From a virus, in IMG/VR virus record IMGVR_UViG_3300042484_001549, positions 1 through 48,174 of that record: 48,174 nucleotides of DNA; one strand, written 5' to 3'. Of the stretch, positions 1-6,720 are shown piece after piece. Positions within the stretch are counted from its first letter, which is position 1, and each line of letters begins with the position of its first letter. A program made the position numbers and the translations under genes. Under the pieces are notes generated by a model. It was not told where the DNA came from, did no database searches, and saw only the letters and a program-made list of their open reading frames with translations.

Positions 1-1323
1 ACAAATAATACTTGGAATGTAGTAAACGGAACCGCTAAACAATTAAGTGGTTTAGGTAAAGTTGATTTGACGAGTTTATTGGATACTTCTAAAACCGCAA
101 ATGGGGTTAAAGCAACAACATCCACCGGACAAGTTGAATGGGCGATAATAAATCCATATGACGCAACTTTAGGTGGACATCAATTGTTAATAGACGAACG
201 AGAATTTGATGGAACAGGAGTATCTCCAAACAATATAACATCGATTAAATTATTTGACATATATGATGGACCGGTTAGTGTTCATAGTGTAAGTGGTTGG
301 TGGAAAACATATGTGATGACAGGTAATTTGACATCAAAAATAACATCATCAACATTTCAATCTCAATTAAGATTACAAGATGGTTGGTATGGAACGAAAG
401 CCGAATTTACTTTTTCGCCAACGATGACATATAAACCACACGGAATAGAGTTATCTCATTCTAATCAAACCGAACTAAACACATTATACAATAGTATTGT
501 AACAGTATCGGATGTGTTTTTAGCATTTAAGGAATTGGCAGATGGTGGAATATTTGGAAATCAAAGTGGGATGGGATTAACAAATGGTATTCAGTATTTA
601 AACGCAGATGTGGACGGTAATGGGGTATTTAATGAGGCTGACACGTATAAATTATTACAACATCTTACAGGTACACAATCATTAACTCAATCAACCGCAT
701 TAACTAATCTAATAAAGTTATATAACAAATCAGATTACGATGGAATAACAACATCAAATTGGGGAACTCGATTCAATTCAACTCGTAACTTAATTCCTTT
801 CACGTTGAGTAGTTTGAATAACACATACAACATAAGTGTAACTTGGTTGGGTGATGTAAACTTATCTCATTCGGCACAACAAAGTGTTAGTGGTGTTAGT
901 AGTAATTCTATTAGGACCATGAGTGTAAAAACCATGTCCACCTCACCTTCTAACGAAATAAACGCAACAATATTAACTGAGGTCATTGACAATGTGGTTT
1001 ACGCATACATCACTTTAGACCCATTACAACAGAATGTTGTAGGTACCCAATTTCAATTAAATTACGATAATTCAATTTTAAAATTTGAAAATGTTGAATT
1101 TAAAACGGTAGGAAGTCCAATGAATTATGGTATAAATAAAGGAACATATATTAATGTTGGTTCATTAATAACGGATGGTTCAACGTCTTTAGATAAAACA
1201 ACCGAATATAAAATAAAATTTACCTCACCTTCAGGTACCAATAATATATTGGGTTTAATTTCAATAGGTTCAACGGATGCGGTTAATAAAGATGGAAAAA
1301 CATTAAAAATAAAAATAAATTAA
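1..1323 (+). CDS. virion or fibre-like protein with dockerin-like and cohesin-like modules (5' partial)
   Basis: The reading frame is open from base 1, so the gene begins upstream of the window and at least 440 residues are visible; the TTG near base 67 is not a convincing start. The first part is beta-rich and resembles phage fibre modules. Bases about 601-666 encode a dockerin type I / EF-hand-like segment (DVDGNGVFNEAD) with Asp/Asn at calcium-ligand spacing, followed by a helix. Bases about 955-1320 encode a segment with the look of a cohesin domain (GTQFQLNYDNSILKFENVEF, then a strand-rich tail). Cohesin and dockerin domains are known from protein-protein adhesion in cellulosomes and surface proteins; here they could bind each other in a fibre or bind a host glycan or protein, which is inference. 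No signal peptide can be assessed because the N-terminus is missing. Confidence 0.75.
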   Translation, partial: TNNTWNVVNGTAKQLSGLGKVDLTSLLDTSKTANGVKATTSTGQVEWAIINPYDATLGGHQLLIDEREFDGTGVSPNNITSIKLFDIYDGPVSVHSVSGWWKTYVMTGNLTSKITSSTFQSQLRLQDGWYGTKAEFTFSPTMTYKPHGIELSHSNQTELNTLYNSIVTVSDVFLAFKELADGGIFGNQSGMGLTNGIQYLNADVDGNGVFNEADTYKLLQHLTGTQSLTQSTALTNLIKLYNKSDYDGITTSNWGTRFNSTRNLIPFTLSSLNNTYNISVTWLGDVNLSHSAQQSVSGVSSNSIRTMSVKTMSTSPSNEINATILTEVIDNVVYAYITLDPLQQNVVGTQFQLNYDNSILKFENVEFKTVGSPMNYGINKGTYINVGSLITDGSTSLDKTTEYKIKFTSPSGTNNILGLISIGSTDAVNKDGKTLKIKIN

Positions 1324-1328
1324 AAATT

Positions 1329-1589
1329 ATGCCAAATAAAAACGGAGACGGAATAATATTTCATTGTTCAGATTGTGATAAAAATAAGGTAAGAATGTAT
1401 AGTTTTGGTGGTGATGGCAAAGCTTCAAGATGTGATATGTGGATGGGACTTACCGATAAAGCAATAAGGTACATTCACGACCATCGTGAAATAAATCATA
1501 AATCTGAAGATGTTTGTGGGGATATTGATTGGAAAACGGTAAGAGAAAAATGTGGTTGTGATGTTTGTAAACAATACTTAAATGATTAA
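1329..1589 (+). CDS. small Cys-rich protein, possible zinc-binding
   Basis: An 86-residue protein starting 5 bases after the preceding stop. The cysteines fall in groups: CSDC near residue 13, one C at about 35, then C at 63 and a C-terminal CGCDVC, with several His between. This could bind zinc, but the spacing matches no family that I recognise. There is no signal peptide or membrane segment, unlike the genes that follow. It lies in the same transcription direction as the envelope cassette and only 3 bases separate it from the next gene, so it is probably co-transcribed. Function unknown. Confidence 0.6.
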   Translation: MPNKNGDGIIFHCSDCDKNKVRMYSFGGDGKASRCDMWMGLTDKAIRYIHDHREINHKSEDVCGDIDWKTVREKCGCDVCKQYLND

Positions 1590-1592
1590 TAA

Positions 1593-2486
1593 GTGAAAAA
1601 ACTATTATTAATCATATCGTTAGTTTTAATTGGTTTTGTAGCAAACGCACAAATTGTAAAACCTGATACATTACAACTATCACCAAAAGAATTATTTGGA
1701 GAAAGTGGTAATTGGAATAACTTAGGTATATTAGAATCGTATATTGATTTTTCAAAAGATGTTCTTTCATCCTCAAATTTATCAGTAGGTGTGATTGGTA
1801 AACAAGTATCTACTACCTTAAATTTAGGATATAGTAAATCATCTAAAAATGGTAAATGGGGACACTCATTCGCATCATCGATAAATCCGATATGGAATTA
1901 TTATGGGGTAGGTTATGGTTTTAGTAGAAATACAAATACAAGAACTACTACATTACAATCATTCTATTCAACCGATTTTGATTTCCAAAAAGATATTACC
2001 TTATCATTTATTGATGTGTTTAGAACTAAAAAGTTTGGAACATTTGGTTACAGTGTAATCGCATCAAAATCATTTTGGGGAACATATGAAGGTGAGTGGG
2101 AAGGAAAATATACAGTTGATTCAGATGGTAACTTTTTAGATTTGATTTATCCAACTATGCCATCATCAAGTCAAATTAGTTACAGAGGTATGGCGATGTA
2201 CACATATACATTTAAAACAAAAAGAGTTAATATCTCACCTCAAGTATTTGCCATGAGTGATATCTACAAGGTATTCAAAGATGGTACCGCATCGGATTTA
2301 GCATATGTTGACGATTTCAATTTGGATTTATACTATGGTACGTCTCTTGATTGGAAAATCACTAAAAGGTTTATATTAAACACCAATATCAGATATAACA
2401 CAACTTTTGACAAATTAAGCGAATCAGTTGGATATAAAAAAAGTAATCCAATAATGTTTATGATAGGAACAAACTTTCAATTTTAA
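1593..2486 (+). CDS. exported beta-barrel-like protein, paralogue A
   Basis: A 297-residue protein with a GTG start and a clear Sec signal peptide (Lys-Lys, hydrophobic core, cleavage after NAQ at about residue 20). The mature part has alternating hydrophobic/aromatic residues and ends in Phe (GTNFQF), the usual C-terminal mark of outer-membrane beta-barrels. The block with ISPQVFAM and then WKITKRFILNTNIRYNT is shared with the products of 2486-3250 and 6721-8160, which makes the three paralogues. The stop overlaps the next start as TAATG, so translation is likely coupled. Phages rarely encode exported outer-membrane proteins; possible roles are secretion of phage products, surface remodelling or superinfection exclusion, all inference. 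Confidence 0.75.
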   Translation: MKKLLLIISLVLIGFVANAQIVKPDTLQLSPKELFGESGNWNNLGILESYIDFSKDVLSSSNLSVGVIGKQVSTTLNLGYSKSSKNGKWGHSFASSINPIWNYYGVGYGFSRNTNTRTTTLQSFYSTDFDFQKDITLSFIDVFRTKKFGTFGYSVIASKSFWGTYEGEWEGKYTVDSDGNFLDLIYPTMPSSSQISYRGMAMYTYTFKTKRVNISPQVFAMSDIYKVFKDGTASDLAYVDDFNLDLYYGTSLDWKITKRFILNTNIRYNTTFDKLSESVGYKKSNPIMFMIGTNFQF

Positions 2487-3250
2487 TGAAAAAACTAATA
2501 TTAATATTTTTATTAACTCCATTTATTGCGTTTTCACAAGATGCAAAGAATAGAGAAATGCAAATGCAAGTAAATAATTTACAACCACCTCCACCTCCAG
2601 GTCAAAGGGGTTCGGTAGTTAAACCGAGTGCATTTTTAACATCATCTGATTTTGTGTTCTTACAAAAACCAACTTATGTAGGTGGGTGGTTACAAGCCCT
2701 TTCATTGGGTGGAGGTAGAACATCACTTAATGGTGTTTACTCTTATGGTGGTAATGGTTTTATAACAACAGATGGTTCACAATATGGTGTATCTGGTTAT
2801 GTTGGTAAAGGAAACAATAATATGTTTCTTTCGTTCACTCAAATCGGAAATAGTAGAACAACAACCTTAACCTATGTAAAATTATACAAAGGAAAATGGA
2901 ATAAGGGATTTGGTATAAACGCATCAAATAGTTTTAACCAAATAACCGATTCTTTACCACCTATGTGGACAGGTGCACCATCGGTAATGGTGTTCGTTAA
3001 TAGAACATACGGTACCGGTAAATTTACATTTACACCTGATGTGTTGTTGAGTTATTCACATATGTATTGGGATATTGGATTGGGTAATCAAAAAGTAGAC
3101 CCCACATTTAACACGTTGGTTGGAACTTCTTTTGGGTATAAAATTTCAAGAAAATTTATATTATTATTAGCTTATAGAGGTAATATTAATACTAATCCAA
3201 AGTTTGGGTTAATGAATAACATATCAATAGGAAATAAATTTAATTTTTAA
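2486..3250 (+). CDS. exported beta-barrel-like protein, paralogue B
   Basis: A 254-residue protein with a signal peptide (MKKLILIFLLTPFIAFSQ), a short Pro-rich stretch (PPPPPGQ at about residues 35-40) and then a Gly/aromatic beta-strand pattern. The C-terminus (SFGYKISRKFILLLAYRGN, ending NKFNF) matches the homologous segments of the barrels at 1593-2486 and 6721-8160. The terminal Phe fits recognition by the host BAM machinery. It overlaps both neighbours by one base as TAATG, so three genes form a tightly coupled string. It is shorter than paralogue A and has no linker like that of paralogue C. The specific function is unknown. Confidence 0.75.
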   Translation: MKKLILIFLLTPFIAFSQDAKNREMQMQVNNLQPPPPPGQRGSVVKPSAFLTSSDFVFLQKPTYVGGWLQALSLGGGRTSLNGVYSYGGNGFITTDGSQYGVSGYVGKGNNNMFLSFTQIGNSRTTTLTYVKLYKGKWNKGFGINASNSFNQITDSLPPMWTGAPSVMVFVNRTYGTGKFTFTPDVLLSYSHMYWDIGLGNQKVDPTFNTLVGTSFGYKISRKFILLLAYRGNINTNPKFGLMNNISIGNKFNF

Positions 3251-3597
3251 TGAAAAAGTTAATATTCATATCATTTATTTTATTGGTTGGGTGTACCAAA
3301 CCTGAGTTACCCGTACCAACACCCGAAGTTACAGTGAGTGACATCTTTAGTGTTAAAGAAAGTACCGTATCGGATGGTCAGGAAATAAACTTTACGTTGG
3401 AGCAGGTTGGAGTATACACGTTAACGTTAAAAGACAGTACATTGAACCAAGTAGTTACGAGAGAAAGGTTTCAAGGTAAAATAGGAATAAATAAATTAAA
3501 AATTTACACTAAATCTATGCAGACCAAGTATTTATATTTGACGCTGGTAGATAATAGTAATAATCTAATAGGTAAGACTATTATAAACCTAAAATAA
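3250..3597 (+). CDS. small lipoprotein with Ig-like C-terminal domain
   Basis: A 115-residue protein with a type II signal peptide: Lys-Lys, a hydrophobic run, and the lipobox LVGC with Cys at about residue 15, then a Pro-rich linker. The rest is a small all-beta domain (GVYTLTLKDS, then GINKLKIYTKSM, then YLYLTLVD). In layout it resembles the C-terminal sorting/Ig-like domains of Bacteroidota type IX secretion substrates and the neighbouring lipoprotein at 3607-3990. It probably sits in the host outer membrane after lipidation. The start overlaps the upstream stop as TAATG. The domain resemblance is by eye and unconfirmed. Confidence 0.65.
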   Translation: MKKLIFISFILLVGCTKPELPVPTPEVTVSDIFSVKESTVSDGQEINFTLEQVGVYTLTLKDSTLNQVVTRERFQGKIGINKLKIYTKSMQTKYLYLTLVDNSNNLIGKTIINLK

Positions 3598-3606
3598 TGA
3601 CAAAAA

Positions 3607-3990
3607 ATGGAAAAAATGAAAAAATTACTTACGATTGCATTCGTTGCGCTTATCCTTTCAGGATGTGAAAAAGACGATTTTATCCCTGATTCTTCAGTTG
3701 TGGTTAATCCACAGTTACAAATTAAAAATTCCGTTGGTATTAAACTAGAAACTTCATTTGTATCAAGTGAGGTATCTATGAACGTTAAAACCGAATTTAA
3801 TGGAAATGTAACAATTAAAATATTTGATATTTCCAATAGAATTGTATCAAAAGAAAATGTAACAGTAAAGGTTGGTGACAATATCTTAAAGGTATACACA
3901 TCGGCACTACCTATATCAGCATATCGAATTGGTATCTATGATGAAAATAATAACATGTTAGGAATTACAGATTTCAATAAAATTCAATAA
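3607..3990 (+). CDS. small lipoprotein with type IX CTD-like domain
   Basis: A 127-residue protein; ATG at 3607 or 3616 are both possible. It has a lipoprotein signal peptide with lipobox LSGC, followed by acidic residues (EKDDF). The C-terminal half (VTIKIFDISNRIVSKENVTV, then GDNILKVYTSALPISAYRIG) closely follows the pattern of Bacteroidota Por-secretion C-terminal domains, in which strands are followed by a phrase of the form LPSGVYIL. A lipobox together with a CTD-like fold is odd, because type IX substrates normally carry a type I signal peptide. So this is more likely a structural Ig-like domain than a working sorting signal. It is probably co-transcribed with the barrels upstream. Confidence 0.65.
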   Translation: MEKMKKLLTIAFVALILSGCEKDDFIPDSSVVVNPQLQIKNSVGIKLETSFVSSEVSMNVKTEFNGNVTIKIFDISNRIVSKENVTVKVGDNILKVYTSALPISAYRIGIYDENNNMLGITDFNKIQ

Positions 3991-4011
3991 ATAAATTAAA
4001 AAACAAATACA

Positions 4012-4332
4012 ATGTCAGAAGAACAAGAACAAAGCAATGACGGAACATTATCTGGATTAAAGAAAACCATAATTGGTGTGGTAACAACCGCAGTAATGGG
4101 ATTAGGAACTTGGGGAGTAACTCAAATAACTGGAGGTGGTGACGAACCTGCACCTGTACAACAGGCGGCACCAGTGATTAATATCACTAACTCAAACCAA
4201 CAATCTCAACAGGCTTCAGGTGGTGGAGGTAAAACTGTTATTATTAAAGAAAAAGAAACAGTTAAAGAACCCGCTAAACCCGTTAAAAAGAAAGAAGGTG
4301 ATGAGTTTAAAGAAGAGGCACCTAAGTGGTAA
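4012..4332 (+). CDS. single-span membrane protein with charged tail
   Basis: A 106-residue protein. An acidic, polar N-terminus is followed by one predicted transmembrane segment at about residues 16-40 (TIIGVVTTAVMGLGTWGV). After it come a Gly/Gln/Ser-rich linker and a Lys/Glu-rich tail (residues about 75-106). There is no signal peptide, so it is likely an inner-membrane protein. It begins the run of small membrane-protein genes at 4012-5706 that lies between the lipoproteins and the CsgG-like gene. Such clusters often hold lysis functions in phages, but nothing specific identifies it. Confidence 0.6.
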   Translation: MSEEQEQSNDGTLSGLKKTIIGVVTTAVMGLGTWGVTQITGGGDEPAPVQQAAPVINITNSNQQSQQASGGGGKTVIIKEKETVKEPAKPVKKKEGDEFKEEAPKW

Positions 4333-4359
4333 TAATACATGATTTTAAATTAAAAAAAG

Positions 4360-4968
4360 ATGAGTGAAAAACAACAACAACCAAGTGGTTTTAAGGATTT
4401 ATTAAGTAATATGATGGCCAGAAGATGGTACATAACTGCATTGGTGTTAGGTGGGTTTATATTAATTATTGGAGGAATGTTCTTCGCTATATTAAATAAA
4501 TCAGCAATCGAAGGGGAATGGAAAGAACTTCTATTATTGTTATTGGGAGCTTTCATTGGTTCTTATGGTAAAATCATTGACTATTGGTTTAGTGATACCG
4601 ATAAAGATAAGATGTTAGTTCAGAAAATGGACGAAGAAGATGGTACAACATTAAGTAATACCGCCGATTTACCAAATAATCCAATAGTTCCAACCGATGT
4701 ATCTCCATTAGTGTTACCAACGTCAAATGAGGAAGTTGGACAAACTGTCCAAGTAAATGTCCAACCTAGAACGGGTGTTGAAGTTGACGAAGATGGTGAT
4801 GGTACAATGGATGGTATTGATTTCGATGGTGATGGTAAAATTGATGAGTATTTTACACACAGACAATGTGAACACGTTTGGGGTGATTTAGATGGTGACG
4901 GAATTGAAGAATGTTTAAAATGTGGTAAGGTTAAAGACGAAATAGCCGAAATACACATGGAAGGTTAA
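4360..4968 (+). CDS. two-span membrane protein with EF-hand-like loops and zinc ribbon-like tail
   Basis: A 202-residue protein. Two transmembrane segments are visible (about residues 25-45 and 54-72). A soluble C-terminal region then carries three calcium-loop-like repeats of the form DxDGDG (DEDGDGTMDG, DFDGDGKIDE, DLDGDGIEE). Cys and His pairs (CEHVW and ECLKCGK) bracket the last loop, like a small zinc ribbon interrupted by a calcium loop. The soluble part might sense divalent cations at the membrane. Its place in the small membrane-protein run suggests a lysis or envelope role, which is inference. No known family was recognised for the whole protein. Confidence 0.6.
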   Translation: MSEKQQQPSGFKDLLSNMMARRWYITALVLGGFILIIGGMFFAILNKSAIEGEWKELLLLLLGAFIGSYGKIIDYWFSDTDKDKMLVQKMDEEDGTTLSNTADLPNNPIVPTDVSPLVLPTSNEEVGQTVQVNVQPRTGVEVDEDGDGTMDGIDFDGDGKIDEYFTHRQCEHVWGDLDGDGIEECLKCGKVKDEIAEIHMEG

Positions 4969-4998
4969 TAAAAATAAAATAAATAAAAAAAGAAAACT

Positions 4999-5247
4999 AT
5001 GAAATTTAAAGAATGGGTGATTGAACTCTTCAAAGATGAAAGAGGTTCAATATCGGTAAAACCGGTAATTGCATTTATAGGAGCAATGTTCTTATGTATA
5101 ACAATGATTTTAAACTCATTTTCACACTCTGAGTTTGCCCCATCACCAGAATTGGTTAACGCGGTGATGATTATTACAGGAATTGGTATGGGTGCCGATA
5201 CACTTGATAAATTTTCCCATAAAAAGAAAGAAGAAACTGAAGGATAA
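4999..5247 (+). CDS. small two-span membrane protein, holin candidate
   Basis: An 82-residue protein with two hydrophobic segments (about residues 20-40 and 52-66), a short polar loop between them and a Lys/Glu-rich C-terminus (HKKKEETEG). This size and topology fit class II holins, the small inner-membrane proteins that time phage lysis. The intervening GADTLDKF segment and the SVKPVIAF segment look like a conserved small phage protein. No endolysin gene is visible in the window, so the lysis role rests on topology alone. Confidence 0.5.
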   Translation: MKFKEWVIELFKDERGSISVKPVIAFIGAMFLCITMILNSFSHSEFAPSPELVNAVMIITGIGMGADTLDKFSHKKKEETEG

Positions 5248-5265
5248 TAAATAAAACTTACGAAA

Positions 5266-5496
5266 ATGACAAAAATATTAAATAAAACAAGTGAAATTCT
5301 TTTTAACACATTCTTAGTTGTTACAATGGCATGGATTGTATCTGCACTTTTAGTTCAGACTTTCTTCATTTATCTTGAATTAACAGAACAAGATGAGAGA
5401 ATGCAAAATATGGTAAATAAGGTTGAATGGAAAATAGATGGAAGGTTTAAGAACAATCCTGATAACATATGGTACGAGGGTCCGGTAACAAAGTAA
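5266..5496 (+). CDS. small single-span membrane protein
   Basis: A 76-residue protein with one strong transmembrane segment at about residues 13-37 (rich in Val, Ala, Leu and Phe) and a charged, probably exposed C-terminal part (EQDERMQNMVNKVEWKID). It starts 19 bases after the holin candidate and ends 3 bases before the next small membrane gene, so it is in the same operon. Function unknown; an antiholin or accessory lysis role is possible but unsupported. Confidence 0.5.
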   Translation: MTKILNKTSEILFNTFLVVTMAWIVSALLVQTFFIYLELTEQDERMQNMVNKVEWKIDGRFKNNPDNIWYEGPVTK

Positions 5497-5499
5497 AAG

Positions 5500-5706
5500 A
5501 TGAAAAAATGGTTCTTAGTGTACGAACAAGTAATCTTGTTTTACACAATGATAATTTACTTATTTAGTTTTATGTTCATTTTTGATGAACAAATGAGGAA
5601 CACAGATTGGATGGGTCTTGTGTGGGTTATACAGTTTTTTGGGTTGGCAACATGGTTGGGACTCAGAGGAAGGAAAAAAGGTTGGGTATGGCCATCAAGA
5701 CCATAA
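5500..5706 (+). CDS. small two-span membrane protein
   Basis: A 68-residue, very hydrophobic protein with two likely transmembrane segments (about residues 7-28 and 39-56) joined by a short acidic loop (DEQMRNTDW) and a basic C-terminus (LRGRKKGW). It is the last of the small membrane proteins before the CsgG-like gene. Size and topology are compatible with a holin-type protein, but so are those of its neighbours, and I cannot tell which, if any, is the holin. Confidence 0.5.
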   Translation: MKKWFLVYEQVILFYTMIIYLFSFMFIFDEQMRNTDWMGLVWVIQFFGLATWLGLRGRKKGWVWPSRP

Positions 5707-5723
5707 TATAAAATAATGAAAAT

Positions 5724-6443
5724 ATGAAAAAATTTACAACATCATTAATTTTGGTACTAATATCGATTGCGTCCATGGGGCAAACAATTGGAAGTACAAA
5801 AACGGAACAATATGTAGCATCTTTCGAAAAAAAAATCGATATTAGTCAATTTTTGGAGTATGATGGTCCACAAATTCCTATTCAAATTTTAAAGGCGGGT
5901 ATATCGGATGAAATGTACGAGATGTATCCTGAATTAAAAGAAAAACGTGTAGGTTTGGGTGTTGCGAATATTACTATGGAATATTTGGAAAATCTTAATC
6001 GTTTTAAATTCACGGAAGATAAAACAGAGATTAAAAATAGAATGGTAAAACAATTCCAAGCATCTCAATCGGGAATTTCAGAAAACAAATTAGATGGTAG
6101 AGGTAAGATTAATTTAGCAAAGTATTTTGTCACAATTGAATGTTATGATTACTCCGTTTCAGAAGATGAATCCATTAACGTTAGAGACGGTGTAAGAGAC
6201 AATATGGTAACTCGTATAGGTCTTCAGGTTAGATTTACCGATGCCGAAACTGGTGTTCTATTCGGAGCGAGTGGTTTAGGTGAAGCAACAACAAATAGAC
6301 AATTAACATTATTGTCAGATGCAACTATCGACCCTATTAAATTCAATCAATCAACAATATCGATAGCAACTAAAAAAGCTTTAGATATCGCATGTGCAAG
6401 AATATTGGACCGTATGGTTAAGAAAGGTATTTTTACCAAATAA
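5724..6443 (+). CDS. CsgG-family exported protein
   Basis: A 239-residue protein with a signal peptide (cleavage near MGQ, residue 20). The mature part follows the CsgG plan: an early FE, the segment VGLGVANITMEYLENLNRFK at about 76-95, then a basic/acidic helix. A strand pair follows (INLAKYFVTIECYDYS), then RIGLQVRFTDAETGVL, and finally a C-terminal helix ALDIACARILDRMVKK. CsgG of curli systems is a nonameric outer-membrane pore that secretes amyloid subunits. It normally carries a lipobox Cys, which I do not see here. No CsgA-type curlin repeat gene is visible in the window. A strong terminator follows directly. It may form an outer-membrane channel with the nearby barrels and lipoproteins (inference). 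Confidence 0.7.
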   Translation: MKKFTTSLILVLISIASMGQTIGSTKTEQYVASFEKKIDISQFLEYDGPQIPIQILKAGISDEMYEMYPELKEKRVGLGVANITMEYLENLNRFKFTEDKTEIKNRMVKQFQASQSGISENKLDGRGKINLAKYFVTIECYDYSVSEDESINVRDGVRDNMVTRIGLQVRFTDAETGVLFGASGLGEATTNRQLTLLSDATIDPIKFNQSTISIATKKALDIACARILDRMVKKGIFTK

Positions 6444-6463
6444 AATTATTTTACAAATGATAT

Positions 6464-6491
6464 AAAAGGAGGTTCTATAACCTCCTTTTTT
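6464..6491 (+). terminator. rho-independent terminator after the CsgG-like gene
   Basis: A perfect 11-bp stem (AAAAGGAGGTT / AACCTCCTTTT) with loop CTAT, followed by T residues, 20 bases after the CsgG-like stop. It ends the plus-strand cassette and is immediately followed by a late-promoter-like TATTTATA. Confidence 0.85.
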
Positions 6492-6493
6492 GA

Positions 6494-6501
6494 TATTTAT
6501 A
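6494..6501 (+). promoter_or_regulatory. late-promoter-like TATTTATA
   Basis: TATTTATA lies between the terminator at 6464-6491 and the ATG at 6505, only 3 bases from the start codon. It would restart transcription for the lipoprotein and the long barrel protein. The transcript would be leaderless or nearly so if initiation follows a -10-like element by 5-7 bases. Confidence 0.5.
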
Positions 6502-6504
6502 GTT

Positions 6505-6720
6505 ATGACAAAAATAATATTCATCGCACTATTGGTGTTATGTGCATCATCTTGTACACCCGTTAAGTACGTTAACGTTAATAGTAGACATAACTACTAT
6601 CAAAAACATCGTTCAAACACATATACGATACCTGTTTGGATACCAAACGTCGGTGTTGTATTAGAGACACATGTTTATCGTAAACCAAGAGGTAAGTCGT
6701 TAAAAACAACTAAAAAATAA
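6505..6720 (+). CDS. small lipoprotein
   Basis: A 71-residue protein; the ATG at 6505 is preferred over an upstream TTG inside the terminator. The lipoprotein signal peptide ends in ASSC (Cys at about residue 18). The mature part is short and basic (NYYQKHRSN, then PRGKSLKTTKK), with a possible beta-hairpin (YTIPVWIPNVGVVLETHVY). It abuts the next gene with no spacer, so the two are almost certainly co-expressed. It may be an accessory lipoprotein to the barrel encoded next. Function unknown. Confidence 0.6.
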   Translation: MTKIIFIALLVLCASSCTPVKYVNVNSRHNYYQKHRSNTYTIPVWIPNVGVVLETHVYRKPRGKSLKTTKK

